From: Cryptomeria japonica | Lineage: Eukaryota > Streptophyta > Pinopsida > Cupressales > Cupressaceae | Direction of reading: 5' to 3' | DNA length: 64,000 nt | Assembly: GCF_030272615.1 (NCBI RefSeq) | Contig: NC_081408.1 | Coordinates: 614,147,977 to 614,211,976 of the forward strand | Shown: one piece after another, positions 11,820-24,046 of the stretch | Layout: every line of letters starts with the position of its first letter | Numbering within the stretch: the stretch's first letter is position 1 | Notes under the pieces: generated by a model | Told to the model about the DNA's origin: nothing | The model's database searches: none | What the model saw: the letters and a program-made list of their open reading frames with translations, nothing else | Made by a program: the position numbers and the translations under genes

Positions 11820-13600
11820 TTTTGAAAAAATAGAGTGGGAAGCGGGAAGTGTCACTGGAGCAAGGGTTTCAAGGGTAGCCGATGGAGGAGAAGATGCAGA
11901 GGAGGAAGGAGATGATGGAGATGGGGAGGTGGTCGATCCTGGTGAGGTTGGGGTCTTGGTGGAGGTCAACCTTTTTTCTAGTGTTGTGGACACTTTGGTG
12001 TCTTCTCTGGTCGTTGGGAGGGATGTGTCCTAGCTCTTCTCCCAATTGCCCTATTTGGCAGATGGCAGAATATTTTTCCCATCGGTTCTTTCTGTCATGG
12101 GCATTGTGGGCGTGACTGTGACTATGGATGGTGTTGGGGTTCGTTTCCCTTACCCTGATGCTTCTCTTCCTTTCTGTCTTGGTAATGGAGGCCACTGGAT
12201 CTGTGGGTTCTTGGATCTAGATCTGGGTTGAGCTTTCTCCTGGACCTGGTCGGCCCATGAGGTGAAGATCCTATTGCTGGTCGTGTTGCTTTGCAAGAAG
12301 GTTTTGGTGGTGGCTATGGTGTCTTTGTTCATAGCCTATGCTCTCTTGGTTGTGCCTTGGTGTGAGGGAGATGTTTGGGATCTGGGTGGAGTTGTTTTTC
12401 TGGAGTCCTTTCTCCCTGTGGGTTGTGTTTTGGCCTTTGGGAATGATCTGGTGTGGTTGGGGAGCTCTGTCTGAGAGGACCCTACATCTTTTTGGTGTGA
12501 TATTTCTGATTTTTCTCTTGCAGATTGTGAGTGCTTTTATGGATCTATTCTTTTCAAGAGATTCTCTGGTGTTTCTCAAGTTGTCTTCATTCCTTTTGTC
12601 TCTGTCTATCTTATTGAGGTAGACCACTCTTCTATCGAGGGGAAGAGTTGTGGGAAGAGTTTGGTGGGATGTCTCCTGATGGGGGTATTGGATACCTTTA
12701 TGTTCGAGGTTGGATGTGATCTTGTGATTGTCTCTTTGCTAATGGGTTTCTTTCCCTCTTCTCCTTTAGAGGTGGAGACTTTGGTGAAACTTATTGGAAT
12801 AGAGTCCTTCTAGTATTGGCCTCTATTTATGTTCAAGGTTTTGGAAGCCTTTTCAAAACCCTTCTTTCCAGCTAAGCATCATGTGAATATTTGTGTGTTG
12901 CTGGTCTTTGTTTTGGGGTTGTCTGCTTCATTTTCCCTATGCATGGTCTCTTTCCTTCCTCCTCATATTGAGGTGGTTTCCTTTCTTATTGAGGTGGAGA
13001 GGTGTCATGCTGGAAAGTGGGTGTTGATCAGATGCTGGGTGGTGACGAGTACCCTCCTGTTGGTTATGGGAGCCTTTAAAACCCATTGTGAAGGTTCAGG
13101 ATGCCTTTCAAAATCCCCCTCTTGGCTATTACCACTTGCTATTTTGGTTTTTGGTTAAGGATAGGTTTTGTTTTTGGCAACCTAAGATCTATGTTGCAGG
13201 TTAAGGGAGCCTAGCAAAACCCTTCTCTGCTAGTTTTGGGGGCCAATTCAAAACCCAGGCTGATGGTTAGGGAGCCATGCAAAACCCTCTGAGTCCTGAT
13301 CCTGAATGTATGACTACCTATTGTAGGCTAGCGTCTTTGAAGGTTATGGGTGCCTGGAAAACCCCTGTTGTCAGTCAAAGGTTAAGGGAGCCTTAGTAAA
13401 ACCCTTGTGTATGTTTTAGAGGCTAGTCTTTTTAGTCTCAACTATGGTTGGGCTGCTGGTTTTCTGATGATTATTCCTCTAGGCAGCGTTTTTTTTTTGG
13501 TTCCAGATCATAGTAAAATATGAGGGTTTCAAGTCCCTTCAAACCCTGTTTTATGGGGTTTCGGGTCCCCTCAAAACCTGTTTATCCTTAATCAAAATAG
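11820..13600 (+). mobile_element. Probable 5'-truncated LINE remnant
   Basis: This block is visibly richer in G+C than its surroundings and is flanked by an exact 13-bp direct repeat ggttgacattaaa (11807-11819 and 13601-13613). That length suits target-primed retroposition. Its right end carries a run of degenerate 'gggagcc...aaaaccc' modules and finishes 'tcccctcaaaacctg...ttaatcaaaa', which closely resembles the end of the LINE-like block at 52240-52310. I could not identify ORF1 or RT in it. The open frames on both strands have no motif, so this is a structural call. Confidence 0.5.
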
Positions 13601-13631
13601 GGTTGACATTAAAAATTATTTTCATTTACAT

Positions 13632-15105
13632 TCAATCTAATGAACTATCTAGATTTGGTCTACTCTTTATTGTGTCAAGTATTGTCTCATGATCAGACTC
13701 ACAAACCTTCCATAGGTTCTTGTTCAATCGTCTACCCCAATATCTAATAAAATGAAAATTTGATAACACAACAAGATTAGAATAATGTGGAATCTTCATA
13801 TTTGTCTCAAAGTCCTCAAACAACCACAAATGAGACTTCTTCACTAGGTACCTTCTAAAACATGTTTTAGTAATAATCATTGATCCTATAGGGTACTCTT
13901 GATATTTTCTCCATCTATAATAGGGGCTTCTAAGTTCTTTTTTGCATCAACACAATGACACAAATAATATTTTTTTCCTTCTTTATTGTCTTTAGTTAAA
14001 ATAAGTACATAAACATGCCCTATAATGATATGCACATTCGATGAGATGAATTTACTAAAAAATTAAGGTAAAATATTAAAGTTTATTAAATTTGCATATG
14101 GATAATTTACCCAATAGACTAGACCTATCATGCAATCAAATTCAACGGATGTTTCCATCTCTGTGAGTTGTAGTATTGTCAAGAGTTGATATGCCTCAAG
14201 TGGGCTCAAAATCCTTATACACCATTCATCTACCCAGTCTTTGACTCATGCTCATTCCAATTTAATCTCTAAATGAATAACAATAGCATGTCATACATCC
14301 TGTATCTATATTTCATGAACTTGAATTGGAGCATCTACAAGAGTGCAGCTCATTCAATCTTGTCAATGTACAACAATCCTTGTATTTTGCAACTATTAGT
14401 ATCATATACCAACCAAAAAAATATACAAATTGAAGAATTACCTTTATTGTAGGTGGACCCTTTGTAGCATTACACCACTTGACACCAAATTTTGAATATG
14501 TCAACTTTGCATTGTCTTTGTACATTAACTCTTCTTGTGTTAAATCTCTTTTAATACATGCTATTGCATCATCATGCTCACCCTTTCCATTCTTGGCTTT
14601 ACATAAATTTCACATATGCTAAAAACCAATGATATTATTCGTCTTTCTCAACCAATTAAACTCCCAGGAGTTCTTGAATTATGATAAATAACTATCTAAC
14701 CATATGATATGTTGATGAAATGATATGACCCTACTAGCCAAATTATGGTAGAACATCTAAAAACAACCTTGCCCAAACTCTATGGAATGTGTGCAATCAT
14801 CGTTGTTGTAAAAATGATGCTCCCTCAATATCTTCCTTTCCTCCTCAATACAATGACCTACATGAATGAGTGCTATATGCACATATATAGCAGCCTATGT
14901 GGAGTTGTAATATTGTGATTGCACCTTGTTTTGTGGTTGTAATGTATAGTTCTCTACAAAGTCAACAATTGAAACGATGGTATCAAGTGGAAATGTATCC
15001 TTGCATAACTTGAATTGTGAGTCCAAACATTGATCTCTATGGGTATGCCTTTCATACTCATATACTATATTCTCATGAAAAATGCTCATATATATCATAA
15101 CCCGA
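13632..15105 (-). pseudogene. Unnamed transposase-like family, copy 2, C-terminal part
   Basis: The minus strand aligns piece by piece, in order, with the plus-strand copy at 58250-59703. The pieces are CLDSQFKLCKDTFPLDT and VDFVENYTLQPQ (about 14920-15040), EERKILREHHFY (about 14830), QHIIWLDSYLS (about 14690), NGKGEHDDAIACIKRD (about 14560), and FEDFETNMKIPHYS then SDHETILD near the end. The frame is broken by stops and shifts. Relative to copy 1, the WSDN Asp context is WLDS and AGHGKGEHDG is AKNGKGEHDD. The N-terminal side of this copy continues at 18840-19268 after a 3.7 kb interruption. Function is not established; see copy 1. Confidence 0.72.
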
Positions 15106-16052
15106 TTTCTTACCTAACTTAATTTTATTTTAATTCCTATATTGTTATTGATTTTAACTAATAATTAATTACTAAAAAATAAAAATGTTATGTTTTGATT
15201 AAAATAAGATATTCATTTAGATCATTTCAGAAATAAGAAACTAAATAAGAAAGGAGATCTATTATTATTTTATTTAAAATACATGAAAATATTTTTATTT
15301 GAATAAGACATGCATTGATTTATAAACTTAATTTCTATATAAATATATATTTAATTTAAAAAAATTAAATGTAGTATATCATAATGTGAAAATAAACTAA
15401 AATGAACTTATTTTATATAATATTAAATAGAAATTTTATTTAAAATATACTTTCTTGGAAAAAAGTAAAAGTAAAAATTATCCTAATCTATTACATGTTC
15501 TTTTGAAGCTCATATTTTAAGTTTAAAAAAAAAAATTAAAAAAATAGAATAGCTTTGGGAAAGCCCACATGAGCCTTAAAAAAGAAGAAAGTCTCATTAA
15601 TTCTGAAATAAAGAAAAGAATTAATATTTTAAGTGAATACTTTAAACTAAAGTATAAACCAAAATGAATAAGAAATTAATAAAGAGTAGTTTGTTCTCAT
15701 TAATAACTCAAACTTAAGTTTGACTGTCCAAAGCTTATGTTTTGAAGATTTTTATTTTTTTTTAAGTGGGAGGTTTACTCGGAATGCATGAATAAAAAGC
15801 TAACAGGAATGCTCAACGAAAATAGCTACTGTTTTGGAGTACTTATTAAGAATCAACTCAAGGGTAAATGGGAAGAGGAATTCATTGTTTGTGGTAACGG
15901 ATCGAGTATTTGGAATAGAACCGGGAACTCGGTAGTATTTGAGGAAGGGAACAAGATGTGAATCTATGCTAGGTGTTGATTATTTCTCCTCTTGGTTGTT
16001 TAGCGAAAAAATCATTTCCAATTCAATTGGACATGTTGTGAAAGGTGGTCTT

Positions 16053-16314
16053 TGCTAGGATGTGAAGCCCAACGGTCACGACCATTTGTCTTCTATAGAC
16101 TCATCGCTTGAAGGTTCTATATGATTACAAATACTGAGTACAGTCCATGCTTGATGTAGAGTTTTATTTTGCATTATTGATTAATAGAAGAACTCCCTGC
16201 GTTTCTGGTGGATGTAGCCACTTAGTGGTGAACCATGTTAAACTTGTGTTTTGCATTTATGTTATTGGCTTTCTGTTGTTTTGTATTAATTTCTTTGCTC
16301 ATTTATAACTAACA
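16053..16314 (+). repeat. TRIM left LTR
   Basis: 262 bp ending taactaaca directly before the primer-binding site; closely matches 16381-16641. Confidence 0.87.
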
Positions 16315-16316
16315 AT

Positions 16317-16329
16317 TGGTATCAGAGCC
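16317..16329 (+). other. TRIM primer-binding site
   Basis: TGGTATCAGAGCC, initiator tRNA-Met type, two bases after the left LTR. Confidence 0.85.
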
Positions 16330-16380
16330 ATGGTGAAATGTTGAGGCATTGCTATGTCGATTGAGCTTCAAGTGGGAGAT

Positions 16381-16641
16381 TGTTGGGATGTGAAGCCCAA
16401 CGGTCACGACCATTCGTCTTCTATAGACTCTTTGCTTGAAGGCTCTATATGATTATAAATACTGAGTACAGTCCATGCTTGATGTAGAGTTGTATTTTGC
16501 ATTATTGATTAATAGAAGAACTCCCTACGTTTCTGGTAGACGTAGCCACTTAGTGGTGAACCACATTAAACTTGCATTTTATGTTTATGTTATTGGCTTT
16601 ATGTTGTTTTGTATTAATTCTTTGCTTGTTTATAACTAACA
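16381..16641 (+). repeat. TRIM right LTR
   Basis: 261 bp starting tgttgggatg right after the purine tract; few differences from the left LTR. Confidence 0.87.
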
Positions 16642-18839
16642 GTGTTAGTATGGAAAAAGAAAGCATGAGGGTAACATAATGACATTTCTAGTATGCTTTC
16701 AAGAAATTGCAAGATTGTTTTTCCAATCTTATTTCCAACCAATATTATTATGGTTAATTATTTTGTTTCTTAAAGCCGCAAGTTTTGTTGATTCCTCAAT
16801 TTATGCAAGCAAATGTTAATATCACCTTCCAAACCATGTTCGATAGAAAAATTCACTTTCTTTCATTGCTTTCCTAGATCGAGTCTTACACCAAAGAGTT
16901 TCTTTTCTTGATTAAGGGTATATATTAGAACAGTTTGTCTTGGTTTTCTTCTATAAACTTTTGTAGTTATTCTGACCATTCAAGTGACCGAAAATGGTAT
17001 GATAGGAAACGTAGCTTCTGATTTTACTCGTTTCTGCAAAAATTTCTTTGTTTGACGCTTTTTGCCTTCCAAATTATGGTGTTGATATTGTGCTAGATTG
17101 ATTTCAATTTTATAGTCTCCCACAAATTATGGTGAAAGTCTCTATTTCTTTTCATTCGTTGGAGGTTCCAAGTGAATGATTAAGAAGTTATCTCTTAGTA
17201 TCAAATATGCAGTCTTCTTTATTTTTGAGACACATTTAACAATCTCTCTTGCCTTTAGATCTGAATCATCTTAGTATGTATGTCTTCAAGAAAGTCGGTT
17301 TTGGAATCTTGCCCTTTCCATGTGCCAAAATGAATTTCCATCTTATGTAAACAAAGGAAAGAATCTTGGAATTTTATTGCTCGATCCTTTGATCCATTAG
17401 TAATCCATAATAGCGAACTTATTTAATTTCTTTACTTTCTAAAGGAATTCTAAATCTCATTCAAACTCGATCAACCCTTATGGTTTATTTCTCTCTCTAT
17501 ATTGTAAGGAGAAATACATCCCATTTGCTTAAGGCATTTTATTGAGTAGTAACACCACGCGGTTCTTCCTTGCCGGGTTGTTATGTGTTTCAATTGGAGT
17601 CGAGTATGTGAAAATTGGTAGGTATGGGCATTCTTTGAATAATGTGGACTCAGGGTATGTTGGTTAAGCTTATATTTGTAGGGAGTGTGGGCAACCGATC
17701 TTCTTATTTAAATATGTACATTAATATTTAAGATAATATCTTTATGAAAGATGAAATGAAATTGGACAACTTAGTAGCTTATAGTCTAGCATTGCTCACC
17801 AAACTTTGGATAAATTATTATGATTAGAAAAGTTTAATATTATATTGTAATATGTGAACATAAAATATGTTTTATATATTTGACTTGATTTCATTAATTT
17901 CTTAAAAGCTCTCATTTAATTCTTAGTAGAATTAAATTAATATTCATATATGAGGGGACATTGCCAATGTTGATTCTTTAGAGTGTTTATGAGTGCTCGT
18001 AATCTTCTTATGTATCAATTATAATGTGATTGTCACCCTTTTAAGTCATATTAGATGTATGAATTCTATATGCCTTATTTAACCTCACAATTTGTGTTTG
18101 AACTTATGCTAATTCTTGCTTTTTTGCACTCTTGTGTGCTCTTCTATGCTCATATAATTGATACATATGCTTTTATAGGCATTCCTGTGATTTCTACAAT
18201 GTTATGTTTACTTCTTAGAATATATGTGATAGAGATGGAATTTAGATATTGAAATGATAGTTGAGAAAGGATTGTTTCTTCTATCTTCACGTGTGTGTTA
18301 TATGCATCTTGTATGTCATGATATTGTTACATTAGTGTTAGAATGGGGATATATCATGCTAGTTGCACAAATTCCATTACTCTTGCTAGTATCAAATTGC
18401 TAGTCTTCCTCATGCTAGGTTGGGTATATTTCGTGTCATGAAAGATTTTGGCGAAGTGTAACTACTTCGTGGTAGGGTGGAAATGTGCTCAGCCAATGTT
18501 CTCTCCCTTTATGTATTCAAGGAAGATAGTTGTTAGGAATTCCTATTAGGGTGGTCATCATGTTTTCTTTGACTATGTGTTCATTATATTTGGCCATGTG
18601 GTCTATTGTAAAAGTATATGTTTACATATGATATATCTTGTCGCCAACCTATGTACTCTAACTTTATATGTCAAGATGTAATTCATGTCTCTATTTTATA
18701 TATTTATACACGTGACATTAATATTTGTTTGTTGTTGTGTAATTTGTGAATTATTTTATTTTAAAATTATGAAGGTCTTTACAATAAATTGTTACATTGA
18801 AATATTTTCACTAACCAACTCACACCATTTTGCTTATTT
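16642..18839. other. AT-rich stretch without a recognised gene
   Basis: No family motif on either strand; the short open frame at 18055-18252 is hydrophobic by base composition and has no support. Confidence 0.45.
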
Positions 18840-19268
18840 TCCATATTTTAGAATCATGTAGACCACTATCTTATATTTACCCAATTCCACTAGTTCATTT
18901 CCAACTACATGTGTACTCTCCATATGTTCACAAATTGGGAAATTTTGCAAGCCACTGCAATGAACACACATAGTATCCAAGTAACACTTCTTGTAATATA
19001 GTTGACCATCCACTCTTTCACATAAGATGCTAAATATGAAATCCCTTCAAGATCTAGGTGCAACCTTTATGTTACATTCCTGCAAAACATTGTTACTATT
19101 CAAATCTACAAATAAATGTTGATAAACATCCCAATGATTAGAAAATTCAATATGTACCCTACAACAACAAGTTGTGCAAATCTATAATTTATTTTGACAT
19201 AAAAAAGGCTTTACCATTTCAAAGAATCTTTGACTTTTTATGTATCATCGAAAATTCAATATGTATCA
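18840..19268 (-). pseudogene. Unnamed transposase-like family, copy 2, middle part
   Basis: The minus strand gives YVKINYRF, then EFSNHWDVYQHLFVDLNSNN, RDFIFSILC and CYLDTMCVHCSGLQNFPIC. This parallels YVKINKQR, DLIRSLFC and CIYGLCNLCGKYSLIGEC of copy 1 (57810-58080). The shared cysteine spacing suggests a small metal-binding module. One in-frame stop and at least one frameshift are visible. It joins 13632-15105 across an interruption. Confidence 0.65.
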
Positions 19269-19329
19269 TAGAAAGCTTCTTTCTATGGATCTCATAAATC
19301 TATCACAAAAATAGGCTTTTTTGGTTGGT

Positions 19330-20935
19330 GATCCTAAGGGATAGAAGAGTCAAACAATCTAATAAGAGACAAAAGAAAAATCCACACATAGATCAAGCAC
19401 AAAATAAATCATCTTCAAAAGAGGACTCAACTAATAAGAAGAAACGTAGTACATATCGAAAGAGGACTAGACATGAATAAAATTCTTGTTATAAGAAGTG
19501 TATTGGTAAATTAAGCATCTCTTCAAGAAGAAGAACATTGATCTACCTTATAAAATATTAGAGTTAGCTACTTCTTCTTCCCTTTCAAAATAGCCACAAT
19601 TTAGTAAGGAAAGAGGTCATGCAAGACTTGGTTCTAAAATAGATAAAATAAAGGTAAATCTCTTTTTTTCTTTTACATGTCTTGATCTAGGGATATGGTT
19701 TCTAGATTTTGGAGCTTCCCATCAATCAAATGGCTTGCACAGAGTCTATGTTCTCTCCTTTTTATCCTTGTGTTATATCAATTATTTTAATGGGTAATAA
19801 TGCGTACATGAATATAATTGGGAGATTTTTTGTTGATATCAAGGGGATAAAACTTTCATTTATTTTTTTTATGTGCCTCATTTTTCAAATAACCGTCTTT
19901 CCATTTATTAGATTACCCATGGTGGAGTATGTAATACTATGAAATTCACACCTAATTTAGTTATCATTTGAGACTTAGAGTAGAGAGGTAATTGCTTTTG
20001 GGATTTTTTCTCATGCATCTCAATTATAAATCTTTTCAGACTTTGCACCTAATGATTGTTGATCATACTCATAGTTGAGATTTTATTTTAAGGAGAATTT
20101 TGGTTACTTGAACTTGGGCATAATCACATCTTGATCTGATTCTTGACTTTTGTATTCCTTCTCGTCCTCTCCATACCTCTTTAGAGATAAATATTGTGGT
20201 GATATAGAAGGTTCATATTGGTCTTCCCGATCTAGTTCCTCGAGATGAATACTTGATAAATATTGTAGGTTTGTTTGTAGAGTCCCATACTTCAACATTT
20301 GGAGACCCTCTTGTTCTTTCTTTGCATAAGAATTTGTCACAATTTGATAGCATCTAGGAGATTTTTTGCATCATTTGGAGGCATCTTTTTCTTCAGAGAA
20401 AATATATTCATCTTTGGATCATGTTATATATTCATCTCCACTAGATTCTAAATTATTAAAATGATTAGTGAGGCCTAGAACTCTTAATTTGTTTGTGGTA
20501 CCCTCCCACGTCAACATGGAGACACGTGAGTATTTTTCAAATACTTTTTCTTTCTTTCTTCTCTTATATTTCTCTCAAGAATGGGAAGGCATTCTTCATA
20601 CACCATTGGTTTTTTTTTCTTTTTAAGAGGAGGAACATTATTCGATAATCATGGACCATCTTCTATATTTTGTTTTGAGCATCAACCATTGGAATACTTG
20701 ACTACTTGGGGGAAGGCTACATATTCTTTCTTATACTTTCTATTTTCAAGGGTACTTCTTCGTTGCATGATATTATTCCTTGTGTTGAGAAAAATTATAT
20801 TAGGTTTTCTCCTTTTCTTCATTTGTGAGAGATTTTATTTTATACATGGGTACCTAACATGGCCTTGGAGTCAGGAACCATCTTTTCATATTTGTGTCTT
20901 TTCAATCACTTAAGATACACTTCAGCAAGTTGTTA
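19330..20935 (+). pseudogene. Old copy of the pol-less copia gag-protease gene
   Basis: Degraded plus-strand relative of the gene at 31472-33754. It retains the sequence around the nucleocapsid end (about 19440-19550) and a protease-region block (19700-19945: SMFSPFYPC, ILMGNNAY, IIGRFFVDIKG). It also matches, at nucleotide level, the novel C-terminal region of the younger element: 20090-20170 resembles 32935-33010 and 20340-20450 resembles 33330-33410. The 3' tail, including 'tgggtacctaacatggcc', is shared too. So the same pol-lacking layout existed in this older copy. Frames are broken throughout. Confidence 0.72.
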
Positions 20936-21990
20936 GTGTAGATTGATATTTTTCTTATATTAAGAAATGTTTATTTTTCTTACACTTATTATTAATCTTT
21001 CTTAGGTATTGTTGGAATGGTTAATATGAGGGTATATGATGTAATCCATCAGTTGCATGTGTCACTCTCACCCATGTTTGGGTGGTTGAGTCTCACATCC
21101 TCTTTTGGATTTATTTGCCACTTTCCATAACCATTTATTTGTCTTTACCTAAGTAGGTACAACCATGTAACTTGGAATTTATTAATTAGATAAATCTCTT
21201 TCTTATTTTGGGTAGATAGGAATTTTTTTTTTTTGCTCGATAAGAGGCCGAAGCTTAGTCCCTTTTGACTGGAGCTATGAACCAGTGAGATGACATTTTT
21301 GAGGGGCCTCATCCTCAAATATGTTCAACATTAACACCATTATATCCCCTTGTTTCATCCTATCTATTCTATCTCCTCTGAAGATGTTTGACCAGCCATT
21401 AAAAATCCTTATCTCTCCATATGCCTTATATATCCATGTTCTCCTTATCCCTCCAAACTCCTTATCTCTCCACCCCTCAATGTCAGCGCACATCGTCCTC
21501 CTTATTCCTCTACTATGTTGGGCATATATTTGGTCAAACAAACTTCAAGCATTACTGGGCATGTTCATTTCTGCACTGAATGGGTCGGTACACCTCTATG
21601 GTACTGTTGTTTGTAGCTCCATCAACACTATCTACAACTTGTAGCCTACGCACATGTCTGCCAAACAATGTGAGGATTGAACAGGTTTGAACCCAAGACC
21701 TCCCAAGTAGGAGGCTCACAACTAACCCCTGCATTGTAGGGTCATCTCTAGCAGATAGGAGTCATTACTCCTCTTAGAATTGTTTTCCCTTATTTTTCTA
21801 TATAAATTTTACTCACATCTCCCTTGGCTAGTTCACTAGATCACTGTTTCATTAGTGCTTCTTTAGTGCTAAGAGAGCATTCATTTTTTTTCATTTTAGG
21901 ATTCATGGTCTTTATTTCCTTTAGTTATTCTGATATTGGGTAGCTTCATTTCTAAAACTAACACCTGGGACATCATTTTGATGTTTAATC
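20936..21990 (+). repeat. Probable 3' LTR of the old pol-less copia copy, with a SINE inside
   Basis: Begins tgttagtgtag right after the shared 3' tail, where the young element has its LTR (tgttggtgtaa). A tctatataaa TATA-like box lies at about 21798. The similarity is weak, the right edge is a guess and the left LTR is not identified. The SINE at 21222-21752 interrupts it. Confidence 0.4.
21222..21752 (-). mobile_element. SINE-like retroposon with poly(A) tail
   Basis: The minus strand begins with a tRNA-like head at about 21750. It contains 'ggttagttgtgagcctcc' and a box-B-like GGTTCAAACCT, and the element ends in a run of about 12 A. The sequence agataggA flanks both ends (21214-21221 and 21753-21760), a target duplication. 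At about 530 bp it is long for a SINE, so the body may be composite. Its head closely resembles the SINE at 22281-22416. Confidence 0.72.
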
Positions 21991-22280
21991 CCCTTCCTAG
22001 ATTTCATGTTCTTTTGATCTTTCAAAAGGGTTGATATTTATCATGCATCTTAGAAAAATGATTAACTAATTTTGTATAAGATATTTTGACACCAAGATGA
22101 TGCATTTTTTATTTATTTAAATTTACTAGGAGCTAGCCCTTGGTAATTCTTGTCTATTTAAAAAATTTAAATAGGTTAAATAAAAAAAATAAAAATAGAA
22201 TAATTCTTTTATTTTACACTAGGGTAAGGTATTTCATAATAATAATTATATTGCACTATAATTAATAATAAAGATTATAA

Positions 22281-22416
22281 GGGGATGACCCCACAATCCA
22301 GTGGTTGGTTGTGAGCCTCCTACATGGAAGGTCTTGGGTTCAAGTCTACTCGACTAGTTCTTAGCTCTAGGGAAAAGCTAAAAAATAGCTCTTCGGTTGT
22401 GACTCATCAAGAAAAA
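22281..22416 (+). mobile_element. tRNA-derived SINE
   Basis: 136 bp flanked by an exact 17-bp direct repeat aataataaagattataa (22264-22280 and 22417-22433). A box-A-like 'aatccagtggttgg' and a box-B-like GGTTCAAGTCT mark the RNA polymerase III promoter of a tRNA-type head; the 3' end is A-rich. It makes no protein and depends on LINE enzymes. Confidence 0.86.
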
Positions 22417-22433
22417 AATAATAAAGATTATAA

Positions 22434-24046
22434 ATTTTTTTACACAAATAAACTTTCTAAAACTAAAAAACAAGGTTAATGTCTTCAATTAATTTGTAAT
22501 GTGATTATATTCTATTATACATTATGTGTAGTGACCAACTTAAAAGTTTTGTGATCAAATAGGCGACTTTAACCCCTATACAAAATTTTGGATCTAAATT
22601 ATGCTCTAGTTTTATCCAACTTCATGTTTAAAAAAAACCATGCATGTGGATTTGACCTTTGTCTATGTTGTTTTATCAATGCACTCTTGTTCTATTGAGA
22701 TTTGTTTTCCTTAGATATTTGAATTTGTTATTTCAAACTTGATGGTATTAAATATATGGTTATAATATTTTAAATGATTTTACTTCTCTCAAATCTTTTG
22801 AACAAGATTAAAGAATTGTTAAGTAAGTGTGTGGACTATACTTATTCTATTAATAATAGTGTGATGTTGATCTTATATTTATTTTTTATGGTGCATTTCT
22901 CTTGAAGTTTAGTAGCTGCAAAATATATTCCTTCTTTTTAAAAGAGAATTAAAGATTTTTCTTTTATACAATACCTAACATGTAAAATACAAATTTTATT
23001 TATAAATCAAGAAGTGATAGCTACTGTGAAAGTGGTTAGTGTGGTGACATATATTCAAATTATAAAATTTGGGAGCTCAAACTCATGTTGTAGATTCAAT
23101 CCAAGGTAAAGAATGCGGAGTTCTTAATTGAGATCAAAACCTTGTTATGTGTGAAAGAAAATTTAGAGTATTTTGTTAATTTTTAGATAGAAACACATGA
23201 CTTGTACAATACTCATTGCATATATAAAAAAATAATTTAAAATGAATCTAAAAAGGATTGAGAAAATTGTAATATATATGTACTTTTTACCTATACAATA
23301 TTAATAAATAGATGAATATATATTAATTTAAAATGACCTTGACAATGAAATAATTCTTCAATTATTAATAAATTATCTTGAAGGTATAATTGTATCGTGT
23401 ACATTTCAATTACAAGGAAAAATATGATTTTAATTATGTTTAAGTGAAAGATTTACATAAAAATATATTTCATTAGTCTATAAATTCATAATGCCTTTTT
23501 TAATATTTTATTTGAGGTACCATCAAGATTATTCAACTTATTCAATTATTAGTTTCATCGGATGTTTGTATTTTTTTAAATGTCTTAATATGATTAGACA
23601 TTTCGAGTGTGGAATTCTACATTTCAATAATATTTTTTAGATTTCAATAAGATTTTTAAGGTTTTAAAATTGAATAAAAGATATATATAAATTTTTAAAT
23701 ATCTTAATATAATTCGACATTTGGAATGTGAAATTCTAGATTCCAATGATGTTTTTTAGGTTTCATAATAATATTCTATTCTTGTCAATTTACATAAGAT
23801 TTTAGGTTCCAATAATATTTTTAAGGTTTCATAATAATATTCTATTCTTGCAAATTTACAGGAGCATACATTCTGATTGAAACAAAATCATTCAGCATAG
23901 TCGTTTTTTGGTGGTCTTCTCAGGCCAAGTTTAGTTGTAGTAGTGGGATTTAGGGCTTGCTGGTTTGGACAAATTTATATTTTTTATTAGATACAGTTTT
24001 GTATGGAGAATAACCACCATCAAGTTCTAGAAATATTTGGATATAT
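22434..24046. other. AT-rich stretch without a recognised gene
   Basis: Contains imperfect repeats of 'ggtttcataataatattctattcttg' type text around 23750-23860 (two copies about 75 bp apart); otherwise nothing recognised. Confidence 0.45.

Larger units (their letters stand above)
16053..16641 (+). mobile_element. TRIM element (terminal-repeat retrotransposon in miniature)
   Basis: Two LTRs of 262 and 261 bp enclose only 66 bp. The internal part begins with a primer-binding site TGGTATCAGAGCC and ends with the polypurine tract aagtgggaga. LTRs begin TG and end CA. Flanking 5-mers gtctt (16048-16052) and gtgtt (16642-16646) differ by one base, consistent with an aged 5-bp target duplication. 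It encodes nothing and must use another element's enzymes. The same family forms the much larger element at 25546-28234. Confidence 0.88.
15106..18839. other. 3.7 kb interruption of the transposase-like copy, mostly non-coding
   Basis: The two halves of the minus-strand pseudogene (18840-19268 and 13632-15105) would be adjacent without this block; the other copy has no intron at that point. Apart from the TRIM at 16053-16641 I recognise no coding sequence. Its ends show no clear LTR or inverted repeat, so what inserted is unknown. Confidence 0.45.

Noticed and set aside
11760-12627. Many 60-118 codon frames on both strands
   Set aside because: They overlap each other and have no recognisable motif; the block is better explained as a LINE-like remnant of raised G+C.
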